The translations under genes were made by a program, and so were the position numbers. Source: Cupriavidus campinensis (GTDB lineage Bacteria > Pseudomonadota > Gammaproteobacteria > Burkholderiales > Burkholderiaceae). From it: 64,000 nucleotides of DNA. The stretch spans positions 93,292 to 157,291 of the forward strand of contig NZ_CAJPVH010000007.1 of the NCBI RefSeq assembly GCF_905397395.1, read 5' to 3'. The notes under the pieces were generated by a model. It searched no databases. It was not told the origin of the DNA and saw only the letters and a program-made list of their open reading frames with translations. Below are positions 18,982 through 26,885 of this stretch, one piece after another (positions within the stretch are counted from its first letter, which is position 1; each line of letters begins with the position of its first letter).

Positions 18982-19626
18982 ATGCCGCAGCGGCCGCAAT
19001 GGCCCGACGGCCCGGACCGGAGGCCGGGGGAGATGGTGCAAGACAATGAGGCACGGCGCGACGCCGTGCCGCAACACGTCGTGGATTCGGTGGTCATTCC
19101 CGAAGCCGCCGACGAAGCCCGCGACAGTGAATTCCGCATTTCGCCGCGTATCGAGGACTGGATTGGCGTGATCGTCATGGTGCTGCTGGTGGCCATTACG
19201 TTCGCCAACGTGGTGGTCCGCTACTTCACCGACGAATCGTTCGCCTGGACCGAGGAGTTCTCGGTCTTCCTGATGATCGTGCTGGCGCTGGTCGCCGGCA
19301 GCGCCGCCGTGGCGCGCGACCGCAATATCCGCATCGAGTTCTTCTTCGAACGGGGCAGCGCCGCGCGGCAGAAGCGGCTGGCCATCGTCTCCGCGCTGGG
19401 CGTGGCGGTGATGTTCCTGGCGCTGGCGGTGCTCGGCGTGCGGATTACCTGGGATGAATACGCGTTCGGCGAGACCTCGCCCGGCATTGGCGTGCCGAGC
19501 TGGTGGTACTCGATCTGGCTGCCCGTGCTGTCCGCGGCGATCGTGCTGCGCGCGCTGGCGCTGGCCTGGCGCAATGTCCGCGCGCTGCGGGCGCTTAGCG
19601 AGCAGGGCGGGGAGGGCGTGCAATGA
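18982..19626 (+). CDS. TRAP transporter small permease (DctQ family)
   Basis: About 214 residues with four membrane segments: IGVIVMVLLVAITFANVVV, FSVFLMIVLALVAGSAAVA, AIVSALGVAVMFLALAVLGV and IWLPVLSAAIVLRALALAW. FTDESFAWTEEFSVFLMI is the DctQ family core. The N-terminal 55 residues are long and charged; a start at the GTG/ATG pair near 19033-19036, just after GGGGGAG, would give a more usual length. The 3' end overlaps the large permease gene by four bases (ATGA). With the next two genes it forms a complete tripartite, sodium-coupled organic-acid importer. Confidence 0.88.
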   Translation: MPQRPQWPDGPDRRPGEMVQDNEARRDAVPQHVVDSVVIPEAADEARDSEFRISPRIEDWIGVIVMVLLVAITFANVVVRYFTDESFAWTEEFSVFLMIVLALVAGSAAVARDRNIRIEFFFERGSAARQKRLAIVSALGVAVMFLALAVLGVRITWDEYAFGETSPGIGVPSWWYSIWLPVLSAAIVLRALALAWRNVRALRALSEQGGEGVQ

Positions 19627-20927
19627 CGCTCGTCGCCATTATCCTGTTCGTGGTCTTTATCGGCCTGATGCTGCTGGGCGTGCCGATTGGCGTGTCGCTG
19701 GGGCTGGGCGGGCTGGTTGCCATCGGCTTGTCCAACCTCGACACCCAGATGTTCGGCCTGCTGGCCGTGCCGCAGAACTTCTACGCTGGCCTGGCCAAAT
19801 ACCCGCTGCTGGCGATTCCGATGTTCGTGCTGGTGGGGTCGATTTTCGACCGCTCCGGCGTGGCGGCGCGGCTGGTGACCTTCGCGATTGCCGTGGTGGG
19901 GCGTGGCCCGGGCATGCTGCCGCTGGTGGCGATTCTCGTGGCGATGTTCCTCGGCGGCATCTCGGGCTCGGGCCCGGCCAACGCGGCGGCCGTGGGTGGC
20001 GTGATGATCGCGGCGATGTCGCGCGCGGGCTATCCGCCGGCGTACAGCGCGTCCGTGGTCGGCGCGGCGGCGGCTACCGACATCCTGATCCCGCCATCGG
20101 TCGCCTTCATTATCTATAGCGTGCTGGTGCCGGGCGCATCGGTGCCGGCGCTGTTCGCGGCGGGCATGATTCCGGGCCTGCTGGCCGGCGTGGCGCTGAT
20201 CGTGCCGGCCGTGTGGCTGGCGCGCAAGCACAACATGGGGCATATCGAGGCCGGGCTGCCGCGCCCGCCGTTCTGGAAGAGCCTGCGCGAAGCGGCCTGG
20301 GGGCTGGTGGCGCCGTTCCTGATCCTCGGCGGCATGCGTGCCGGCTGGTTCACCCCGACCGAGGCCGCCGTGGTGGCCGTGGTCTACGGGCTGTTCGTCG
20401 GCATGGTGATCTACCGCAGCATCGGCCTGCGCGACCTGTTCGTGATCTTCCAGGAAGCGGCCGAGACCTCGGCGGTGATCCTGCTCGTGGTGGCGCTCGC
20501 GGGCATCTTCGCCTACGCGCTGTCCACGCTCGGCGTGATCGACCCGCTGGCCCATGCCATCGCCAATTCCGGCCTGGGCGAGTACGGCGTGCTGGCGCTG
20601 ATCGTGCTGCTGCTGATGACGGTGGGCATGTTCCTGGACGGCATCTCGATCTTCCTGATCTTCGTGCCGCTGCTGCTGCCCATCTCCAACGCCTTCCACT
20701 GGAACCCGGTGTGGTTCGGGGTGGTGCTGACGCTCAAGGTGGCGCTGGGCCAGTTCACCCCGCCGCTGGCCGTGAACCTGATGGTGTCGTGCCGGATTGC
20801 CCGCGTGCGCATGGAAGAAACCGTGCCCTGGGTGATCTGGATGCTGCTGGCCATGTTCGTCGCCATGCTGATGGTGCTGGCCTTCCCGCCGCTGGCCACG
20901 TGGCTGCCCGACTACCTGGGCTATTGA
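19623..20927 (+). CDS. TRAP transporter large permease (DctM family)
   Basis: A 434-residue protein with about twelve hydrophobic segments, typical of DctM. GSGPANAAAVGGVMIAAMSR (about 118-137) and the later LGQFTPPLAVNLMVSCRIA are conserved DctM regions near the substrate and sodium sites. It is the transport channel of the TRAP system. The start overlaps the small permease stop by four bases, showing translational coupling. The binding protein gene follows after 37 bases. Confidence 0.95.
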   Translation: MTLVAIILFVVFIGLMLLGVPIGVSLGLGGLVAIGLSNLDTQMFGLLAVPQNFYAGLAKYPLLAIPMFVLVGSIFDRSGVAARLVTFAIAVVGRGPGMLPLVAILVAMFLGGISGSGPANAAAVGGVMIAAMSRAGYPPAYSASVVGAAAATDILIPPSVAFIIYSVLVPGASVPALFAAGMIPGLLAGVALIVPAVWLARKHNMGHIEAGLPRPPFWKSLREAAWGLVAPFLILGGMRAGWFTPTEAAVVAVVYGLFVGMVIYRSIGLRDLFVIFQEAAETSAVILLVVALAGIFAYALSTLGVIDPLAHAIANSGLGEYGVLALIVLLLMTVGMFLDGISIFLIFVPLLLPISNAFHWNPVWFGVVLTLKVALGQFTPPLAVNLMVSCRIARVRMEETVPWVIWMLLAMFVAMLMVLAFPPLATWLPDYLGY

Positions 20928-20964
20928 TCGAAATCAAACTAGAAACCGACGAGGAGATTCCCGC

Positions 20965-21993
20965 ATGAAACGCCGTGCCCTGATGTTGTCCGTAGCCGCC
21001 ACGATTGCCGCCGCCGCCCTGGCGCCGGCCGGTGCGATGGCCCAGAGCTACAAGTCCGAGTACAAGATGTCGCTGGTGCTGGGCCCCGCGTTCCCCTGGG
21101 GCAAGGGCGGCGAGATCTGGGCCGACCTGGTGCGCCAGCGCACCAGCGGCCGCATCAATATCAAGCTGTATCCGGGCACCTCGCTGGTGGCCGGCGACCA
21201 GACGCGCGAGTTCTCGGCCATCCGCCAGGGTGTGATCGACATGGCCGTGGGCTCCACGATCAACTGGTCGCCGCAGGTGAAGGAGCTGAACCTGTTCTCG
21301 CTGCCGTTCCTGATGCCCGACTACAAGGCGCTGGACGCGCTGACGCAGGGCGAAGTCGGCAAGTCGATGTTCGCCACGCTGGAGAAGGCCGGCGTGGTGC
21401 CGCTGGCCTGGGGCGAGAACGGCTTCCGCGAGGTGTCCAACTCCAAGCGCGAGATCCGCAAGCCGGAAGACCTCAAGGGCCTGAAGCTGCGCGTGGTGGG
21501 CTCGCCGCTGTACATCGAGACCTTCAACGCGCTGGGCGCCAACCCCACGCAGATGAGCTGGGCCGATGCGCAGCCGGCGATGGCCTCGGGCGCGGTGGAC
21601 GGCCAGGAGAACCCGCAGAGCGTGTTCGCCGCCGCCAAGCTGTACACGGTGGGCCAGAAGTACGTGACCACCTGGGGCTACGTGGCCGATCCGCTGATCT
21701 TCGTGGTCAACAAGCAGATCTGGGAGTCGTGGACGCCGGCTGACCGCGAGATCGTGAAGCAGGCCGCCATCGACGCTGGCAAGCAGGAAATCGCACTGGC
21801 CCGCAAGGGCCTGGTGGAACCCGGCGCGCCGGCGTGGAAGGAGATGGAGCAGCACGGCGTGAAGGTGACGCAGCTGAGCCCGGCCGAGCACGACGCGTTC
21901 CGCAAGGCCACGGTCAAGGTCTACGACAAGTGGAAGAAGCAGATCGGCTCGGACCTCGTCGCCAAGGCGGAGACGGCGATTTCCAAGCGATAA
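20965..21993 (+). CDS. TRAP transporter substrate-binding protein (DctP family)
   Basis: A 342-residue periplasmic receptor with a clear signal peptide (MKRRALMLSVAATIAAAALA, cleavage after AMAQ). DLKGLKLRVVGSPLYIETFNALGANP contains the conserved arginine that binds the substrate carboxylate in DctP proteins, and GAVDGQENP is the second family motif. It delivers an organic acid to the DctQM permease encoded upstream. A good ribosome site (AGGAG) precedes the ATG. The ligand cannot be assigned; the following thioesterase and nearby acyl-CoA genes hint at a carboxylate feeding acyl-CoA metabolism. Confidence 0.93.
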   Translation: MKRRALMLSVAATIAAAALAPAGAMAQSYKSEYKMSLVLGPAFPWGKGGEIWADLVRQRTSGRINIKLYPGTSLVAGDQTREFSAIRQGVIDMAVGSTINWSPQVKELNLFSLPFLMPDYKALDALTQGEVGKSMFATLEKAGVVPLAWGENGFREVSNSKREIRKPEDLKGLKLRVVGSPLYIETFNALGANPTQMSWADAQPAMASGAVDGQENPQSVFAAAKLYTVGQKYVTTWGYVADPLIFVVNKQIWESWTPADREIVKQAAIDAGKQEIALARKGLVEPGAPAWKEMEQHGVKVTQLSPAEHDAFRKATVKVYDKWKKQIGSDLVAKAETAISKR

Positions 21994-22015
21994 ACGAGTG
22001 CGTCCGGGATTTGCA

Positions 22016-22414
22016 ATGAAACACGTCTTCACCTGCGTCATGCCCATCCGCTGGGGCGACATGGACGCCATGGGCCATGTCAACAACACGGTCTACTTCC
22101 AGTATCTGGAGCAGGCGCGGATCGAGTGGTTCCGGTCGATCGGCCGGAACGGCAAGGATGAGAGCGGCCAGGGGCCGGTCATCATCAACGCTCACATGAC
22201 ATTTTTGAAACAATTGCGATTCCCGGGCGACATCGAGCTGCGCGTCTACGCGGGCCAGGTTGGCCGCACGAGCTTCGAGACGCGTATCGAGATCCGCCGC
22301 ACGGACCTGCCCGACGTGATCTGGGCCGAGGGCGGCGCCAAGGTGGTGTGGAGCGATTACGCGGCGGAGAAGTCCGTTCCGGTGCCCGAGGCCATCCGGG
22401 CGCTGATCGCCTGA
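22016..22414 (+). CDS. acyl-CoA thioesterase, 4-hydroxybenzoyl-CoA thioesterase/YbgC type
   Basis: A 132-residue hotdog-fold thioesterase. RWGDMDAMGHVNNTVYFQYLEQAR holds the catalytic aspartate (in GDMDAMGHVNN) of the 4HBT-I/YbgC group. It hydrolyses short-chain or aromatic acyl-CoAs. The start at 22016 (ATG) gives the normal N-terminus; a GTG six codons earlier is possible. It lies 22 bases after the TRAP receptor gene and is probably the last gene of that operon; its end is 21 bases from the convergent PAS-LuxR gene. Confidence 0.9.
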   Translation: MKHVFTCVMPIRWGDMDAMGHVNNTVYFQYLEQARIEWFRSIGRNGKDESGQGPVIINAHMTFLKQLRFPGDIELRVYAGQVGRTSFETRIEIRRTDLPDVIWAEGGAKVVWSDYAAEKSVPVPEAIRALIA

Positions 22415-22435
22415 TCCGGCGGGGTGCAACGCCCC

Positions 22436-22981
22436 CTAGTGATTCACCAGCCGCTGCACCAGGTCCACCGCCGTGTGGGCGCCGTACTTCTTCATCAGCC
22501 GCGCGCGGTAGATGTCCACCGTGCGCGGGCTGATCGACAGCAGCTTGCCGATTTCCTTGCTGGTCTTGCCGTCCACCAGCTGCGCGGCGATGTCCCGCTC
22601 GCGCGCCGTCAGGTCGGCCGTGACCGGCCGCTTCTGCGACAAATCCTCGAAGGTCCAGATTCCTGCCCCAAGCGGCTCGCGCCGGTCCAGCGCGCGGCCG
22701 GTGACGTGGCACCAGAACAGTTCCCCGTCGGCCCGCTTCATAATCCGTTCGTCCGAATACATGCCCTTGGTGTTCATGATCGGCACGATGCGGGCGCCGG
22801 TGCGCTCGAACTCGTCGGCGGTGGGGTAGAGCACCTGGAAGGACTCGCCCACCAGCGCGTCGCGCGTGGTGTGGAAGATCCGGCAGACCTCGTCGTTACA
22901 GTCCTCGATCACGCGCGCGCGTGACAGCACCAGCCCCACCGGGGCGAGCTGGAAGGCGGTCTGGTAGTCGATGGGGGGCAT
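22436..22981 (-). CDS. PAS-LuxR transcriptional regulator
   Basis: A 181-residue protein with an N-terminal PAS domain (about 5-110; FQLAPVGLVLSRARVIEDCN, later GELFWCHVTGRAL) and a C-terminal LuxR-type helix-turn-helix (about 122-178; LTARERDIAAQLVDGKTSKEIGKLLSISPRTVDIYRARLMKK). No receiver domain is present, so control would be by a ligand or cofactor in the PAS domain or by a partner protein. It is divergent from scoA across 211 bases, which makes the ketone-body CoA-transferase genes its likely target. Confidence 0.88.
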   Translation of the reverse strand: MPPIDYQTAFQLAPVGLVLSRARVIEDCNDEVCRIFHTTRDALVGESFQVLYPTADEFERTGARIVPIMNTKGMYSDERIMKRADGELFWCHVTGRALDRREPLGAGIWTFEDLSQKRPVTADLTARERDIAAQLVDGKTSKEIGKLLSISPRTVDIYRARLMKKYGAHTAVDLVQRLVNH

Positions 22982-23079
22982 TGTCCCTTATGTACTTTTA
23001 CGTAATGGCGCTGGCGGCACCCGTTGACGTATGCTTGCGGTCGGCAGCGGATGCCAGCCAGTCACCCGGCTGACAGCCG

Positions 23080-23095
23080 ATTGTACCGTTACAAT
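23080..23095. promoter_or_regulatory. scoA: inverted repeat ATTGTA-N4-TACAAT upstream of scoA
   Basis: A perfect 6-bp inverted repeat 98 bases upstream of scoA in the spacer shared with the divergent PAS-LuxR gene. TACAAT is also an acceptable -10 hexamer on either strand, so this may be operator, promoter or both. A similar repeat precedes bdhA. Confidence 0.45.
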
Positions 23096-23192
23096 TTCCC
23101 GGCGTGGCGCCTGGCGCCCGTGGGACCAAAATGCCGAGGGACCGCCCCCATCCGGGGAGAATCCCCGCCGGACTACCGAGGAAGGAGCAAAC

Positions 23193-23891
23193 ATGAACAA
23201 GGTCTACGCCAGCGCCGCGGAGGCGCTCGCGGGCGTCGTGCGCGACGGCCAGACGATCGCCGTGGGCGGTTTCGGCCTGTGCGGCATCCCCGAGGCGCTG
23301 ATCGCCGCCCTGCGCGACAGCGGCGCCAAGCAACTTACCTGCATCTCGAACAACGCCGGCGTGGACGGCTTCGGCCTGGGCCTGCTGCTGGCCACGCGCC
23401 AGATCAGCAAGATGATCTCGTCGTACGTGGGCGAGAACAAGGAGTTCGAGCGCCAGTACCTGGCCGGTGAACTGGAGCTGGAATTCACGCCGCAGGGCAC
23501 CCTGGCGGAGAAGCTGCGCGCCGGCGGCGCCGGCATTCCCGCCTTCTTCACCAAGACCGGCGTGGGCACCATCGTGGCCGACGGCAAGGAAATCCGCGAA
23601 TTCGACGGCCAGCAGTACGTCATGGAGCGTTCGCTGACCGCCGACGTGGCACTGGTCAAGGCCTACAAGGCCGACAAGGCCGGCAACCTGGTCTTCCGCC
23701 GCACCGCGCGCAACTTCAACCCGATGTGCGCGATGGCCGGCAAGATCACCGTGGCCGAGGTCGAGGAAATCGTCGAAGTGGGCGAGATCGACCCGGACGA
23801 CGTGCACCTCGCCGGCATCTTCGTGCAGCGTCTGGTGCTGAACGCCACCCCCGAAAAACGCATCGAACAGCGCACCGTGCGTGCCAAGTAA
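23193..23891 (+). CDS. scoA: succinyl-CoA:3-ketoacid-CoA transferase, subunit A
   Basis: A 232-residue alpha subunit of a family I CoA-transferase. [16 protein letters not shown] near the start and [16 protein letters not shown] are family segments, and [22 protein letters not shown] is the SCOT-A signature. With subunit B it moves CoA from succinyl-CoA to acetoacetate, the entry step of ketone-body use. The ATG at 23193 has AAGGAG at normal spacing; a longer in-frame ORF upstream is non-coding leader. scoB follows after 11 bases. Confidence 0.96.
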   Translation: MNKVYASAAEALAGVVRDGQTIAVGGFGLCGIPEALIAALRDSGAKQLTCISNNAGVDGFGLGLLLATRQISKMISSYVGENKEFERQYLAGELELEFTPQGTLAEKLRAGGAGIPAFFTKTGVGTIVADGKEIREFDGQQYVMERSLTADVALVKAYKADKAGNLVFRRTARNFNPMCAMAGKITVAEVEEIVEVGEIDPDDVHLAGIFVQRLVLNATPEKRIEQRTVRAK

Positions 23892-23902
23892 GGAGAGACA
23901 TC

Positions 23903-24541
23903 ATGGCATGGACACGTGACGAAATGGCCGCGCGCGCGGCCCGCGAACTCCAGGACGGCTTCTACGTGAACCTCGGCATCGGCCTGCCGACGCTGGTGGC
24001 CAACCACGTGCCGGAAGGCATGGAGGTCTGGCTCCAGTCCGAGAACGGCCTGCTCGGTATCGGCCCCTTCCCGACCGAGGAAGAGGTGGACGCCGACATG
24101 ATCAATGCCGGCAAGCAGACCGTGACCACGCTGGCGGGTTCGTCGATCTTCTCTTCGGCGGACTCGTTCGCGATGATCCGCGGCGGTCACATCAACCTGG
24201 CCATCCTGGGCGCGATGCAGGTCAGCCAGCGCGGCGACCTGGCCAACTGGATGATCCCGGGCAAGATGGTCAAGGGCATGGGCGGCGCGATGGACCTCGT
24301 GGCCGGCGTCGGCCGCGTGGTGGTGCTGATGGAACACACCGCCAAGAAGAAGGATGGCACCGAGGACATCAAGATCATGGCCGACTGCAACCTGCCGCTG
24401 ACCGGCGTGGGCGTGGTCAACCGCATCATCACCGACCTCGGCGTGATCGACGTGACCTCCGATGGCCTGAAACTCGTGGAAACGGCGCCCGGCGTCAGCC
24501 GCGAGGAAATCCAGGCAAAGACGGGCGCGACACTGCTGTAA
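23903..24541 (+). CDS. scoB: succinyl-CoA:3-ketoacid-CoA transferase, subunit B
   Basis: A 212-residue beta subunit. [12 protein letters not shown] contains the catalytic glutamate in the SENG motif that forms the glutamyl-CoA intermediate. [19 protein letters not shown] and [20 protein letters not shown] are further family markers. It is preceded by AAGGAG, follows scoA closely, and is ended by a strong terminator. Together with bdhA downstream on the other strand it completes conversion of 3-hydroxybutyrate to acetoacetyl-CoA, consistent with mobilisation of polyhydroxybutyrate in Cupriavidus-like bacteria. Confidence 0.96.
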   Translation: MAWTRDEMAARAARELQDGFYVNLGIGLPTLVANHVPEGMEVWLQSENGLLGIGPFPTEEEVDADMINAGKQTVTTLAGSSIFSSADSFAMIRGGHINLAILGAMQVSQRGDLANWMIPGKMVKGMGGAMDLVAGVGRVVVLMEHTAKKKDGTEDIKIMADCNLPLTGVGVVNRIITDLGVIDVTSDGLKLVETAPGVSREEIQAKTGATLL

Positions 24542-24578
24542 GCGGATCGCCGCTTACGCGGTTGAAAGCCTGAAAGCC

Positions 24579-24613
24579 AAAACCCCCGCCAGCGCAAGCC
24601 GGCGGGGGTTTTT
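24579..24613 (+). terminator. Rho-independent terminator after scoAB
   Basis: Perfect stem AAAACCCCCGCC / GGCGGGGGTTTT around a 10-base loop, ending in T5. It may also serve the convergent bdhA gene, since the A-rich 5' side becomes a T run on the minus strand. Confidence 0.9.
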
Positions 24614-24635
24614 GTCTTGGGGCGGGGCTTTGGCC

Positions 24636-25412
24636 TTACTGGGCCACCCAGCCGCCGTCCATGTTCCAGATCGCGCCGCGCACCTGGCGGGCGGCTTCAC
24701 TGGAGAGGAACACGGCCAGCGCGCCCAGTTCCTCGGGCGTCACGAACTCGCCGGACGGCTGCTTTTCGATCACCAGTTCGCGCTTGGCCTGCTCGACCGG
24801 AATGCCGTCGCGCTGCGCGCGCGCTTCCACCTGCTTCTGCACCAGCGGCGTCAGCACCCAGCCCGGGCAGATCGCGTTGGCCGTCACGCCGGTCTGCGCG
24901 GTTTCCAGCGCGGTGACCTTGGTGAAGCCGACAATGCCGTGCTTGGCGGCCACGTAGGCGGACTTTTCCGCCGACGCCACCAGCCCGTGCGTGGAAGCCA
25001 CGTTGATGATCCGACCCCAGTTCTTGGCCTTCATCGACGGCAGCGCGAGCCGCGTCGTGTGGAAGGCGGAGGTCAGGTTGATGGCGATGATCGCGTCCCA
25101 CTTGTCCGTCGGAAATTCTTCAATTTTCGCGACAAACTGGATGCCGGCGTTGTTGACGAGGATGTCCACGCCGCCGAAGTCGCGCTCGGCGTAGCGCATC
25201 ATGTCCTCGATCTCGGCGGCGCGGCTCATGTCCGCGGCGTGGTAACCCACCTGGATGCCGCCGCCAGCGCGCGCGATCTCGGCCTTTGCGCCGTCCACGT
25301 CACCAAAACCGTTGGCGATGATGTTGGCGCCCTGCGCGGCCAGTGCCTGCGCGATGCCGAGTCCGATCCCACTGGTCGAGCCAGTCACCAGTGCCGTCTT
25401 GCCTTTGAGCAT
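24636..25412 (-). CDS. bdhA: 3-hydroxybutyrate dehydrogenase
   Basis: A 258-residue SDR with NAD motif TGSTSGIG (10-17), NNAG (87-90), and catalytic S140, Y153 and K157 (SAYVAAKHG). The segments INLTSAFHTTRLALPSMKAKNW, VASTHGLVAS and ICPGWVLTPLVQKQ are typical of D-3-hydroxybutyrate dehydrogenases and give a family-typical length. It oxidises D-3-hydroxybutyrate to acetoacetate with NAD, supplying the substrate of ScoAB, whose genes lie next to it convergently. The start at 25412 begins MLKGKTALVTG; the upstream 52-codon extension is not conserved. Confidence 0.95.
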   Translation of the reverse strand: MLKGKTALVTGSTSGIGLGIAQALAAQGANIIANGFGDVDGAKAEIARAGGGIQVGYHAADMSRAAEIEDMMRYAERDFGGVDILVNNAGIQFVAKIEEFPTDKWDAIIAINLTSAFHTTRLALPSMKAKNWGRIINVASTHGLVASAEKSAYVAAKHGIVGFTKVTALETAQTGVTANAICPGWVLTPLVQKQVEARAQRDGIPVEQAKRELVIEKQPSGEFVTPEELGALAVFLSSEAARQVRGAIWNMDGGWVAQ

Positions 25413-25452
25413 GTAAGCCTCCGTCGGGAGTAGGGGGGTGATGTGCTGTGGC

Positions 25453-25475
25453 ATTGTACTCGCAGGGCGTACAAT
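25453..25475. promoter_or_regulatory. bdhA: inverted repeat ATTGTAC-N9-GTACAAT between bdhA and a hydrolase gene
   Basis: Perfect 7-bp arms in the 173-base divergent spacer. Each arm contains TACAAT in one orientation, so the two halves may also be the -10 elements of divergent promoters, with the bdhA one about 42 bases before its ATG. Confidence 0.45.
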
Positions 25476-25585
25476 CCTGCTTTGCCCAAACGCCCGGAAT
25501 CTTCCGGAGCGTGGTCGTAATTCGCTGAGAATTGCGGCCAGCATGCGCCCCCGAAACGCAGTCCCCACCCTCGCAGGGAGTTCAG

Positions 25586-26467
25586 ATGTCTTCCAGCCCG
25601 CGCCTCGGCTTCGTTCAGTGCATCAGTCCCGCCGGCCTGCATCGCATGGCCTATCACGAGTGGGGCGACCCGGCCAATCCGCGCGTGCTGATGTGCGTGC
25701 ATGGCCTGACCCGCACCGGGCGCGACTTCGATACCGTGGCGCGTGCCCTGTCCGGCGACTATCGCGTGATCTGCCCTGACGTGGCGGGGCGCGGGCGCTC
25801 GGAGTGGCTGGCCGATCCGCGCCGCTACATCGTGCCGCAATATGTCTCGGACATGGTCACGCTGATCGCACGGCTCAACGTGGAGCAGGTGGACTGGTTC
25901 GGCACGTCGATGGGCGGGCTGATCGGCATGGGGCTGGCGAGCCTGCCAAAATCGCCGATCCGCAAGCTGCTGCTCAATGACGTCGGCCCCCGGCTGGCCC
26001 CGCAGGCGGTGGAGCGCATCGGCGCCTACCTTGGGCTGCCGGTGCGCTTCAAGACCTTCGAGGAAGGGCTGGCCTACCTCCAGACCATCAGTGCTTCGTT
26101 CGGCCGGCACACGCCCGAGCAGTGGCGCGAGCTGAACGGCGCGATCCTGAAGCCGGTGCAGGCCGCCGAGGGCATGGAATGGGGGTTGCATTACGATCCT
26201 GCGCTGGCCGTGCCGTTCAAGGAGACCACGCCCGAGATGGTGCAGGCCGGCGAGGCCGCGCTCTGGGCGATGTTCGCGGCCATCCAGGGCCCGACGCTGG
26301 TGGTGCGCGGCGCGCAGTCCGATCTGCTGCTGCGCGAGACCATGGCCGAGATGCAGGCGCGTGGCAAACAGGTTTCCACGGTGGAAGTCCCCGATGTGGG
26401 GCATGCACCGACATTTATCGATCCGGCCCAGGTGGCCATCGCCCGGGACTTCTTCCTGGGCACGTGA
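25586..26467 (+). CDS. alpha/beta-fold hydrolase
   Basis: A 293-residue alpha/beta hydrolase. LMCVHGLTRTGRDFD is the oxyanion region, WFGTSMGGLIGMGLA has the nucleophile in GTSMGG, and VPDVGHAPTF supplies the catalytic histidine. The sequence DVAGRGRSEWL is common in esterase/lactonase-like members. It is divergent from bdhA and 39 bases upstream of a RidA gene on the same strand. In polyhydroxybutyrate-forming bacteria a role in hydroxyalkanoate ester cleavage is conceivable, but nothing in the protein proves it. Confidence 0.88.
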   Translation: MSSSPRLGFVQCISPAGLHRMAYHEWGDPANPRVLMCVHGLTRTGRDFDTVARALSGDYRVICPDVAGRGRSEWLADPRRYIVPQYVSDMVTLIARLNVEQVDWFGTSMGGLIGMGLASLPKSPIRKLLLNDVGPRLAPQAVERIGAYLGLPVRFKTFEEGLAYLQTISASFGRHTPEQWRELNGAILKPVQAAEGMEWGLHYDPALAVPFKETTPEMVQAGEAALWAMFAAIQGPTLVVRGAQSDLLLRETMAEMQARGKQVSTVEVPDVGHAPTFIDPAQVAIARDFFLGT

Positions 26468-26506
26468 GGCCGCGCCGGATCCCATCCCGAAATCAATGGA
26501 ATTGCG

Positions 26507-26869
26507 ATGAGTACCAATGCCCTGAAGCGCGCCCATGTTGGCGCGCGCCTCTCCGAGTACGCGGTCTACAACGGCGTGGTCTATCTGGCCGGCCAGGTAC
26601 CGGAAGTGGACCCCAAGGCAGACCTGCGCGGCCAGACGCGCGAGGTGCTGGGCCATATCGACCGCCTGCTGGCTGAGGCCGGCAGCGACAAGACGCGCAT
26701 CCTGTCGTGCCAGATCTTCCTGACCGACGTGACCCGTATCGGCGAGATGAACGAGGTCTGGGATGCCTGGGTGCCGCAGGGCAACACGCCGCCGCGCGCC
26801 ACCGTCGAGGCGAAGCTGGCCAATCCCGACTACCTGATCGAAGTGGTGGTGACGGCCGCGCTGCACTGA
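26507..26869 (+). CDS. RidA family protein (YjgF/YER057c/UK114)
   Basis: A 120-residue member of the RidA superfamily. YNGVVYLAGQVPEVDPKADLRGQTREVLGHIDRLLAEAG and TRIGEMNEVWDAWVPQGNTPPRATVEAKLANPDYLIEVVVTAA follow the family fold; the R in PPRATVEA is the residue that binds the substrate carboxylate in enamine/imine deaminases. RidA proteins hydrolyse reactive 2-aminoacrylate and related enamines. The sequence is closer to the YoaB-like branch. It ends 16 bases before relA. Confidence 0.9.
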   Translation: MSTNALKRAHVGARLSEYAVYNGVVYLAGQVPEVDPKADLRGQTREVLGHIDRLLAEAGSDKTRILSCQIFLTDVTRIGEMNEVWDAWVPQGNTPPRATVEAKLANPDYLIEVVVTAALH

Positions 26870-26885
26870 TGGTGGATGGTTTGAC

